This document shows positions 15,589-22,988 of a stretch of DNA of 64,000 nucleotides, piece after piece. The stretch spans positions 434,001 through 498,000 of the forward strand of contig NZ_LQQP01000012.1 in assembly GCF_001619615.1 (NCBI RefSeq), given 5' to 3'. The notes under the pieces were generated by a model. It saw only the letters and a program-made list of their open reading frames with translations, ran no database searches and was not told where the DNA came from. Origin of the DNA: Microbacterium sp. T32. Its GTDB lineage: Bacteria > Actinomycetota > Actinomycetes > Actinomycetales > Microbacteriaceae. Every line of letters starts with the position of its first letter. Positions within the stretch are counted from its first letter, which is position 1. Made by a program: the position numbers and the translations under genes.

Positions 15589-17153
15589 CAGCACTTCGAG
15601 GGCCAACCGGCGCCCTACGCAAACCCTCTATGTGGACCGACGGCGTGGGTACCTTGCCCGTGACGGCGGCGTTGCCCTTGGCGGCAGCATCGGGGTTGCT
15701 AATGGATGCGGCCACACCGGACCTCGGATGGTGGCCGCTTGCTTTCGTGAGCGTGACGATCCTGCTCGCAGCTCTCCTCGGAAGAAGCACGCTCGCTTCT
15801 TTCCTCGTGGGGTGCGTCTTCGGGGCCGTGTTCAACCTTGCCCACCTCATATGGGTGGCCCAGTTTCTCGGACCCGTGCCCTGGTTGGCCCTCAGCGCGC
15901 TGCAAACGGTACTCATCGGTGTCGGCAGCGTAACCATCACCCTCGCTTACCGTTGGGTCAAAGTACGCAGGCTCGGCGGAGTGTTGGACCTGCTGGGTAT
16001 CCCTGCTCTGGTCGCGGCCTTGTGGGCCGCGCGGGAAGTGCTTGTCGGAATGTGGCCGTATTCGGGGTTCCCCTGGGTACGGGTAGGAATGACGCAAGTG
16101 TCGGGACCTTTTCCCGAGGTGGCGTCCTGGGTGGGAACGACGGGTGTGACTTTCCTCGTAGTGGGTGTGTGCGCCGCGAGCATGCAGGCCCTCCGGCCGG
16201 GGCGTCGCACCCTGCGCGCAGGCCTACCAGCGCTCGTCGGTGTCCTACTCATGGCGGTCACACCCCAGTACGCCACCCAGACCGTCGGAACGTTTACTGT
16301 CGGGTGGGTCCAAGGCAACGGGCCGGCAGGCTACTTTGACGACCGCGACAAAGGCGACATGCTCCGAGCCCAAGCATCAGCATCGAAAGCGATTCTGGGC
16401 CAGCGGATGGACCTACTCGCCTGGCCGGAAGGCTCCGTAGACATCGACCCGGCGTCCTCAGAACCCACGCGTCGACTGCTGGGTGAAATATCCGCCGCAT
16501 ACGGTGCCCCTCTCCTGATCAACGCGGCAACCACAAGAGGCGAGCAGACCTTTAACTCGACCATGCTGTGGGAAACGGACGGTAGCGAGCAGACCTACGA
16601 CAAGATCAACCCCGTCCCGTTCGGTGAATACGTGCCCGACCGGTGGCTGTTCGAACGTCTCGCGCCTGACCTTGTCGGCCTGATCCAGCGGGAGTACAGC
16701 CCAGGCAGATCGGCGCCAGTGATGGATGTGGGAGACACCCGCATCGGGTTGGCGATCTGTTTCGACGTCATTTATGACGACGTGATCTTTGATGCGGCAC
16801 AGCGAGGCGCGCAGGTCTACATCTTCCAGACAAACAACGCCGACTTCCGCGGAACAGACGAGAACGTGCAGCAGCTGGCCATCGCGCGGATGCGAGCCAT
16901 CGAAACGGGGCGCGCGGTGGTCAATGTCTCCACTGTAGGAACGAGCCAAGTGATCAATCCCGATGGTTCCATCGTGGAGACCATCGGGGTAGACACGGCC
17001 GCTGGGCGAGTGAGCGAGGTGCCGCTACGGGCAGGAATCACGCCGGCAAGTTGGCTCAGCCCCATCGTCGAGACTGCAATGGTCGTCGCGTCGGCCGTTG
17101 TGCTGTTGTGGGTCCGTCTGCACATCCACGTTGGTGCGCGGAAACGGTCGTGA
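15585..17153 (+). CDS. lnt: Apolipoprotein N-acyltransferase
   Basis: 522 residues from ATG 15585, which overlaps the ctaG stop. The N-terminal half has about six membrane segments. The C-terminal half is a nitrilase-fold domain with the triad Glu in LLAWPEGS, Lys in YDKINPVPFGEY and Cys in GLAICFDV. It transfers a third acyl chain to the N-terminal cysteine of lipoproteins after Lgt and LspA. Mycobacteria and related actinobacteria carry Lnt homologues, but finding one in a metal island is unusual. This copy lies in the same operon as lspA. Confidence 0.93.
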   Translation: MTALRGPTGALRKPSMWTDGVGTLPVTAALPLAAASGLLMDAATPDLGWWPLAFVSVTILLAALLGRSTLASFLVGCVFGAVFNLAHLIWVAQFLGPVPWLALSALQTVLIGVGSVTITLAYRWVKVRRLGGVLDLLGIPALVAALWAAREVLVGMWPYSGFPWVRVGMTQVSGPFPEVASWVGTTGVTFLVVGVCAASMQALRPGRRTLRAGLPALVGVLLMAVTPQYATQTVGTFTVGWVQGNGPAGYFDDRDKGDMLRAQASASKAILGQRMDLLAWPEGSVDIDPASSEPTRRLLGEISAAYGAPLLINAATTRGEQTFNSTMLWETDGSEQTYDKINPVPFGEYVPDRWLFERLAPDLVGLIQREYSPGRSAPVMDVGDTRIGLAICFDVIYDDVIFDAAQRGAQVYIFQTNNADFRGTDENVQQLAIARMRAIETGRAVVNVSTVGTSQVINPDGSIVETIGVDTAAGRVSEVPLRAGITPASWLSPIVETAMVVASAVVLLWVRLHIHVGARKRS

Positions 17154-17271
17154 GCTGGACGGACAGCAGACCTTGTCGCACACCCCGCACGGGGAGCGCA
17201 CACTCCGCCTCCGATGCCAAGCTGCCCCGGCCCGGCTGCGATGTGCAGCCCGGGTTGATACCATCGCTGCG

Positions 17272-17712
17272 ATGCCGGTGACCGCGGGAAGCGCCCCACT
17301 CGCGGGCAGTACCGCCTCCGTCGTGAGAATGAGGATCATAGCCAGCCTCCTCTTGCTCTTGATGTGTCTTATCGCTGTGTGGTCAAGCAGCCACTCGGAT
17401 GCTTCCGCGAGGTCTGATGCCACCTCCCCAGCCCTTACGTTGGAGAGCGGTCACAGTGGTCAGGCAGTTTTAGATGAGCCCACCGGCGACGTTGTCGTCA
17501 GCCTGGCGCAGGCTCTCCCGGCGGCGGCTGTGGCGCTATGCCTGGTAGGTGTGTGCGTTGCGGGAATGGTACTGGAGCGTCGCTTCCGTCTCATGAGGGT
17601 GCAGCTCAGTGCCATCCGCTTACCTCGACGCGCACGGCCTCAAATTGTGTGTACTGCCCGCCCACGCTCTCAGACGCGAAGTCTGATCGAGCTGTCTCTT
17701 TCACGGACCTGA
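17272..17712 (+). CDS. Small two-segment membrane protein with C-terminal LSRT motif
   Basis: 146 residues from ATG 17272, a few bases after TTGATACCAT, which could be the -10 of a leaderless promoter. A first membrane segment (MRIIASLLLLLMCLIAVW), a Ser/His-containing exported linker, a second segment (AAAVALCLVGVCVAGMVL), and a basic tail ending SLIELSLSRT repeat the plan of the DUF6153-like proteins at 5574, 8193 and 35844. The next gene, copC, begins 189 nt downstream; the spacer holds GCATCC and GGATGC arms at about 17778-17816 and otherwise nothing coding. A regulatory leader function is proposed, not shown. Confidence 0.6.
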   Translation: MPVTAGSAPLAGSTASVVRMRIIASLLLLLMCLIAVWSSSHSDASARSDATSPALTLESGHSGQAVLDEPTGDVVVSLAQALPAAAVALCLVGVCVAGMVLERRFRLMRVQLSAIRLPRRARPQIVCTARPRSQTRSLIELSLSRT

Positions 17713-17901
17713 TCCGTGCCGGCGCTCCGAGACTCACACCTACTCAGCTGATGTGATGCCAGCGAGGGTGTGGTCAAACGCATCCTCCCACCCCTTCGGG
17801 CGCGGCCGTACGGATGCACTCGGAGCGTTCTAGGTCCGATTAATCGACGACTGCCGTATGTGCTGGATCCCCGGGCACCGCAGTCTCACTGAAAGACACC
17901 C

Positions 17902-18588
17902 ATGCACAAGCTTTTCGCTACCCGTTCGCCTCGCTGGTTCGCAGCCGCCGGTATTGCTGTGATGGCTCTATCCGCGGCACTTGTCTTGCCCAGTTCGTCG
18001 CCGGCTCGTGCTCACGACGCCCTAGTTACGTCCTCTCCAGCAGCGGATGAGGTCGTCACGTCGATCCCGACCGAAGTCTCGATGACATACAGCGGCGAGG
18101 TTTTTGACGCCTCCAGTGCCATCGTGGTGGAAGTCATCGACTCCGCCGGAACGAACGTCGCGCTGACGACTCCCGTGGTCACTGACACGAAGGTGACCCA
18201 GGCAGTGGAGCCACTCTCGTCGCCAGGCGTAGTCACGGTTCGCTGGCGCGTGGTCTCCAGCGACGGTCATCCGATCAGCGGTGAATACGCGTTCACTGTT
18301 GACGCTCCTGTGGCACCTTCAACGTCCGCGGAACCGGAAGCCTCTGCGATTGCGGCTTCCCCCTCCGCACCCGGGCAAAGCCCAACCATCTCTTCGACGC
18401 CAGAGCAGAGCGCGATGGCGGGCGCCGTGGCGGAGGTCGATGAGCCGACAAGCAGCATCAGTGTTCCGCTCGTAGTGACGGGCGTCGCTGTCGTCATTCT
18501 CGGCGCGGCGGCGCTTGTCTTTTTCTCGTCCGGACGGCGTCGGCGACAGCAGGTGAAGCAGCAAAAGGGCACCGTCGATGAGCAGTGA
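17902..18588 (+). CDS. copC: CopC-domain copper resistance protein with C-terminal membrane anchor
   Basis: 228 residues from ATG 17902. A signal peptide is cleaved at about ARAHD, leaving His as the first mature residue, as in Cu(II)-binding CopC. The domain ends with SSDGHPISGEYAF, which carries the second conserved Asp/His pair of the Cu(II) site. A Ser/Pro-rich stalk follows, then a C-terminal membrane segment (VVTGVAVVILGAAALVFF) and a basic tail, so the protein is anchored on the outer face. It overlaps the M23 peptidase by 11 bp and shares an operon with copD, the usual partner. Confidence 0.93.
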   Translation: MHKLFATRSPRWFAAAGIAVMALSAALVLPSSSPARAHDALVTSSPAADEVVTSIPTEVSMTYSGEVFDASSAIVVEVIDSAGTNVALTTPVVTDTKVTQAVEPLSSPGVVTVRWRVVSSDGHPISGEYAFTVDAPVAPSTSAEPEASAIAASPSAPGQSPTISSTPEQSAMAGAVAEVDEPTSSISVPLVVTGVAVVILGAAALVFFSSGRRRRQQVKQQKGTVDEQ

Positions 18589-19426
18589 GACCCAGTCGAC
18601 ACACCAGCCACTCCTCCTGACACGAAGGGAACGGCGCCACGCTAACGAGCTCAGGATGCGTGACGCGCGGAGCATTCACCGGCCGAAGGCCGCGCGCGCA
18701 TTGCGCGCCCGTCCGCTTGTCGCGGGTGCGTTGACGCTGGCGCTCATGTTTCCTCTAGCGCTGCCGGCGTACGCGGCCTCACCTGTCGCGAAGACCGAGT
18801 CACCCTTGCAGCAAGCTTCTGCGGACGACTCGCAACAATTCACCGCGTCCTCCGCGCTCCCCGCTTCGCCCCTGGACAGGCAGAGCTACGCCGCAACTTC
18901 CCAGGAAGAAATCCAGCAGAAGAAGGCGAGAGAGGCGGCGGCCGCCGCAGCCGCCGCAGCCGCCGCAGCTCGACCCCCCACCACCCTGGCTGCTGAACGG
19001 GCAGTCCCCGTCCTCGCCGCCGGTAGCGGGGTCGTGCGCTGGCCATTGACGTCGACGTTCAGAGTGACGGATCGATTCGGGGCGAGAGGCGGGGCGCATA
19101 TGGGCACCGACATGGTGACTGATGGTGGCACGCCAATCTACGCGTCCGTAGCTGGGACTGTCGGTGTCTCGAGCGAAAGCTATGGCGCCTACGGCGTCGC
19201 TGTCACCGTTGAGTCCGTCGTCAACGGCCAACGTATCCGGGCCGTCTACCCGCACATGCAATACAACAGCAGACAAGTCGACAGCGGCCAGGAAGTACAG
19301 GCGGGTCAACTCCTCGGCCTTGTGGGAAGTACAGGCCGCTCCACCGCGAACCATTTGCATTTCGAGGTGACCGTCAACGACGTCGCCGTGGATTCCCTGG
19401 CCTGGTTGGAAGCGAATGCTCAGTGA
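18578..19426 (+). CDS. M23-family (LytM-type) peptidoglycan endopeptidase
   Basis: 282 residues from ATG 18578. A long basic N-terminus precedes an export signal (near 45-70), then a low-complexity linker with a run of about 14 alanines (near residues 115-128), then the LytM domain. Zinc ligands are visible in AHMGTD and in NHLHFEV, so the peptidase is probably active. It cuts peptide bridges in the cell wall. Its place inside a copper/cytochrome assembly operon is odd. It could open the wall for assembly of envelope complexes or act as a scaffold; both are speculation. Confidence 0.88.
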   Translation: MSSETQSTHQPLLLTRRERRHANELRMRDARSIHRPKAARALRARPLVAGALTLALMFPLALPAYAASPVAKTESPLQQASADDSQQFTASSALPASPLDRQSYAATSQEEIQQKKAREAAAAAAAAAAAARPPTTLAAERAVPVLAAGSGVVRWPLTSTFRVTDRFGARGGAHMGTDMVTDGGTPIYASVAGTVGVSSESYGAYGVAVTVESVVNGQRIRAVYPHMQYNSRQVDSGQEVQAGQLLGLVGSTGRSTANHLHFEVTVNDVAVDSLAWLEANAQ

Positions 19427-19875
19427 ATGAACGCGCCCTCACCATGCGCGGCGGCAGGCGTCGCGCCGCATCGCAGCGAGCCGCACTGCAGAAGAAACTC
19501 GACGACCGATACGGCCGCACTTCACGGCCCTGGCGTCGCCGGGTTTTCTGGATCGGTGTCACGGTGTTCGCAGCCGCCGCCATTGCATACCTGGTCTGGA
19601 TCACGCTTGGAAACAGCTTGGACGACATTTCCATCGCCGAGACCGGTTACCTCGTCGTTGACGAGCGGGCTGTGACTGTGTCTTTCCAAGCCACCCCTCC
19701 CTCCGGCGCACGGTTCGCGTGCGCCATCCAAGCCTTGGATGAGGACTTCGGCGTCGTAGGGTGGCGGGTCGTCGAGTACGACCCCTTCCCCGAGACCACC
19801 CGATCCTTCACCGAACGCGTTCCGACCCTCGCCCTTGCAACCACCGGCACCGTCAAAGAGTGCTGGACGATCTAA
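19423..19875 (+). CDS. DUF4307 single-pass membrane protein
   Basis: 150 residues from GTG 19423, overlapping the upstream stop by 4 bp. A basic N-terminal region contains LDDRYGR, as in DUF4307 proteins. One membrane segment (WIGVTVFAAAAIAYLVWI) and a small extracytoplasmic beta-rich domain with two cysteines (FACAIQ and KECWTI) follow. DUF4307 genes are widespread in actinobacteria and have no proven function. In this operon it sits between the M23 peptidase and ccsA. Confidence 0.8.
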   Translation: MNERALTMRGGRRRAASQRAALQKKLDDRYGRTSRPWRRRVFWIGVTVFAAAAIAYLVWITLGNSLDDISIAETGYLVVDERAVTVSFQATPPSGARFACAIQALDEDFGVVGWRVVEYDPFPETTRSFTERVPTLALATTGTVKECWTI

Positions 19876-19886
19876 GGACTCCCCTC

Positions 19887-20849
19887 GTGACCGAGTCAAC
19901 CGCCCTTACCCTTGATGGGCTGTCCCTGCTGATGGTGTGGACCGCCATCGGCGTTTACGTGCTCGCCTTTGCGGCGTATGCCATCGATCTTGCCGTGCGC
20001 GTGTCTCGCGTCGAGGAGCTCGTCACGGTCGGGGCCCCGGCTCCACCGGTGGCGGCCGCGGTGCAATTGCAAGTGCCGCCACGCGATCGCGAACGTCTCG
20101 TATGGGCTCGTATCGGAACCGCCCTCACCATCTTGGGATTCGTGCTGCAGCTGAGCGGGGACGTTCTCCGAGGCGTCGCCGCAGCCCGTGTGCCGTGGGC
20201 GAACATGTACGAATTCGCACTTACCGGCACTCTTCTCATTGTCGGCGTGTTCCTCCTCGCCCTCCGGCGGTACGACCTGCGCTTCCTCGGATCTTTCCTC
20301 CTCGGGATGGTCGTCCTTCTTCTCGGTGGTGCGACCTTGGCGTTCTACGTCGAGGTCACCCCTCTAATGGACCCGCTACGCAGCGTTTGGCTTGTCATCC
20401 ACGTCTTCGTGGCCTCCCTTGCGACCGCGCTGTTCGCCATCGCGTGCGGCCTGTCCGTGACGCAACTTCTACAACACCGGCGCGAGAATCGCCCCTCCGT
20501 CAATACGCGGCGGGGCCTGCTCCGAACCCTGCCCACCTCAGAGAACCTCGAAGCCCTGGCCTACCGGTTCGCCATCGTCGGGTTCATCTTCTGGACCTTC
20601 ACCCTGATAGCCGGCGCGATCTGGGCAAACGACTCCTGGGGGCGCTTCTGGGGGTTTGACACCAAGGAAGTATGGACTTTCATCATCTGGGTGCTGTACG
20701 CCGGGTACATCCACGCCCGTGCCACCCGTGGATGGCGCGGAAACCGATCTGCATGGCTGTCCATCATCGGGTTCGCCGCGGTGCTATTCAACTTCACCGC
20801 CGTGAACATATTTTTCAAAGGTCTGCACGCCTACTCGGGGCTGAACTGA
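19887..20849 (+). CDS. ccsA: Cytochrome c assembly protein CcsA/ResC
   Basis: 320 residues from GTG 19887 (VTESTALT). It has about eight membrane segments and the haem-handling tryptophan-rich WWD-type motif, here WGRFWGFDTKEVWTF. Conserved histidines lie in the flanking segments, including VWLVIHVF and the C-terminal GLHAYSG. It forms the system II haem exporter and ligase with ResB (12966). The two halves are split between adjacent operons with lnt and copC in between, unlike the usual resB-resC neighbour arrangement. Confidence 0.93.
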   Translation: MTESTALTLDGLSLLMVWTAIGVYVLAFAAYAIDLAVRVSRVEELVTVGAPAPPVAAAVQLQVPPRDRERLVWARIGTALTILGFVLQLSGDVLRGVAAARVPWANMYEFALTGTLLIVGVFLLALRRYDLRFLGSFLLGMVVLLLGGATLAFYVEVTPLMDPLRSVWLVIHVFVASLATALFAIACGLSVTQLLQHRRENRPSVNTRRGLLRTLPTSENLEALAYRFAIVGFIFWTFTLIAGAIWANDSWGRFWGFDTKEVWTFIIWVLYAGYIHARATRGWRGNRSAWLSIIGFAAVLFNFTAVNIFFKGLHAYSGLN

Positions 20850-22804
20850 TGCCTGCCTCCAGCGTCAGGCTCGGACACGCCCACCCGCCGGTAACGGTGG
20901 GGTCGCCTGGCTCCATGCGACGGCCGTCCTTGCCGCCGCGCCGCTGGAACGCATACCGCGTGATTGCGCTCTTCATCCTCGTCGTCAGCGCAGTCGCTGC
21001 CTTGGTGTGCTCTCTCGCAATCGGCGGTGGGGCAGCCCCCCTACAACTGGCCGACGCCGGTCCCCTCGCGAGGTGGGGGCTGCCCGTGTCGAAGCTCGTC
21101 GTGAACATGAGCGCCGCGGGAATGGGAGGGGCGCTCTTTGTCGCCTTGTTCACGTTGCGCGTCGAACAGCGCGGGTTTGAACTGGTGTTGGATGTTGCCG
21201 CTATATCCGCCGCCATCTTCACCGTGGCATCTGCTGTTACTGGCTTCTTCAGCTTCATAGTCATCTTCAACCCCGCATTGAATGCCGGTCCCGAATTCGG
21301 GTCTCAGCTCGGCCGGTACCTCGTGCAGACCGATGGGGGACGCGTGTGGTTGATAACGACTATCGCGGGTGCCATCCTCGCCGTGTTTGCATTCGCGGTG
21401 CGTTCATGGGGCGGAACAGCGACCGTGGCACTTCTCGCGCTGGCAGCGCTTGTCCCGATGGGAACACAAGGCCACTCAGGTGATGAGGCCTCTCACCAGC
21501 AAGCAACGACAGCCATCGTCATCCACATCATCGCCGCAGCGATCTGGCTTGGTGGTCTGCTTCTGCTGGCGGTCATTCGGTCCGTCACCCCCGAGCGCGA
21601 GATGGCGACAGTGTTGATGCGATTCTCCACCATCGCCGTCATTACTTTCGTGCTCGTCGCGTTCTCGGGCACGGTTCGCGCCGCCATCGGCCTAGAAACT
21701 TTCGGCGCACTCGCCTCCCCTTACGGTCTCATCCTCATCGTCAAGGTTGTAGCCCTCACCGCCATAGGTGTTCTGGGGGCAATCTACCGACGCCGTCTAC
21801 TCCGAAAGATGCGGGCCGATCCCAACAACTCCAAGACTTTCTGGCTGCTAATGAGCGCGGAGCTGGCGTTGATGGGGATCGCCAGCGGAGCGGCTGGCGC
21901 TCTCGCGCGAACGCCACCGCCCATCCTCCCCGAACCCGCGGGTGCGCTCACACCGGCTCAGGTACTCACCGGCGCTCCGCTACCTCCTGAGTGGACCATG
22001 TCGCGATGGTTCACGGCGTGGAGCCCCGACGTGCTGTGGTTCATCCTGGCCGTGTTCGGACTCGTGTTCTACATAAGCGCAATGCTGAAGCTGAGGACTC
22101 GCGGACACCCGTGGAACCCCTGGCGGGCCGTCGCGTGGGTAGCAGGGACACTCCTGCTGGTGTGGACCACAAGCGGAGCGTTGAGCACCTACCACAGCTA
22201 CATCTACAGCGCACACGTCCTTACAGTCGTCATCCTCCTTGTGGGGGTGGTACCTCTCTTGGCCGCTGGCGCACCGATACAGCTTGCCCGCACAGCAGCC
22301 CAACGCCGCGAGGACGGCAGCAGGGGAGGATATGAATGGGCGCAGGCGCTCGTGCATTCGCGAGGGGTGCGATCTATTTCAGCACCGGGTGTCGCCGTCC
22401 CGGCAACAGCTGCGTTGGTTTGGCTGCTTGTCAGTTCCGACCTCCTCCGTTGGTGGGTAGGAGATCTCCTCGGGCGACAGATGGCAACGGCAGTAGTCCT
22501 CCTTATAGGTTCTCTGCTCGTGTTTGGCTTCGTAGATGGTTACGGGGTTGCACGTCGTCGACCGGCAGGGGTGAGGCTGCTGATGATCGTCGGTTTGAGC
22601 GTGGCGATGGCCGCTATCTCTGTGTACATCGAGACTTCTGGACTCATTGCCGCCGACTGGTTCGGAGCGATGGGGCGCACTTGGGGTAGACCACCGGTCG
22701 AAGACCAGGGCCTGGGTGGAGTGATCCTGGCCATTGGCTCCGCGAGCGTGCTCGTTTTAGGTGGGTGGGCAGCGCTACGTATGCAGCGGAAACAGACGAC
22801 GTAG
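20849..22804 (+). CDS. copD: CopD-CtaG fusion copper transport membrane protein
   Basis: 651 residues from ATG 20849, one base overlap with ccsA. The N-terminal half is a CopD domain: about nine membrane segments, with HSGDEASHQQATTAIVIHII and IWLGGLLLL, the usual conserved region. The C-terminal half (from about residue 370) is CtaG-like, with TMSRWFTAWSPDVLWF at its start, but its last conserved block is degenerate (VEDQGLGG and no GEAP), so that half may not work alone. CopD takes up copper delivered by CopC. The fusion is a known actinobacterial arrangement. It ends the copC operon. Confidence 0.9.
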   Translation: MPASSVRLGHAHPPVTVGSPGSMRRPSLPPRRWNAYRVIALFILVVSAVAALVCSLAIGGGAAPLQLADAGPLARWGLPVSKLVVNMSAAGMGGALFVALFTLRVEQRGFELVLDVAAISAAIFTVASAVTGFFSFIVIFNPALNAGPEFGSQLGRYLVQTDGGRVWLITTIAGAILAVFAFAVRSWGGTATVALLALAALVPMGTQGHSGDEASHQQATTAIVIHIIAAAIWLGGLLLLAVIRSVTPEREMATVLMRFSTIAVITFVLVAFSGTVRAAIGLETFGALASPYGLILIVKVVALTAIGVLGAIYRRRLLRKMRADPNNSKTFWLLMSAELALMGIASGAAGALARTPPPILPEPAGALTPAQVLTGAPLPPEWTMSRWFTAWSPDVLWFILAVFGLVFYISAMLKLRTRGHPWNPWRAVAWVAGTLLLVWTTSGALSTYHSYIYSAHVLTVVILLVGVVPLLAAGAPIQLARTAAQRREDGSRGGYEWAQALVHSRGVRSISAPGVAVPATAALVWLLVSSDLLRWWVGDLLGRQMATAVVLLIGSLLVFGFVDGYGVARRRPAGVRLLMIVGLSVAMAAISVYIETSGLIAADWFGAMGRTWGRPPVEDQGLGGVILAIGSASVLVLGGWAALRMQRKQTT

Positions 22805-22838
22805 CATCCTTCTCAGGCGTCGACAAGGAGCGCCCGCG

Positions 22839-22982
22839 ATGGACTGCGACAGCTGCCCGAGTCCGCTGCGGGGTGGCGAGATCGCGACCGTCGAGGTCGA
22901 ACTTCCACCCACGCCACAGCAGCAGAAACTGTTTCACGATCGAGGCTGTGCGAGGCCGTCCAAGCGGCGCACCCGGTGCTGA
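22839..22982 (+). CDS. Possible small Cys-rich protein
   Basis: 47-residue ORF with ATG 22839 preceded by AAGGAG at a fair distance, 34 nt after the copD stop. Cysteines in MDCDSCPSP and FHDRGCARP could form a zinc-ribbon-like knuckle. The reverse strand holds a competing frame with a hydrophobic stretch (22813-22995), so coding is uncertain. No family is recognised. Confidence 0.3.
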   Translation: MDCDSCPSPLRGGEIATVEVELPPTPQQQKLFHDRGCARPSKRRTRC

Positions 22983-22988
22983 CGGTGA

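Noticed and set aside
8704..22804. A c-type cytochrome encoded with its assembly genes
   Set aside because: No CxxCH haem motif was found in any called protein; CxxC motifs here are thioredoxin-type or P-loop neighbours.
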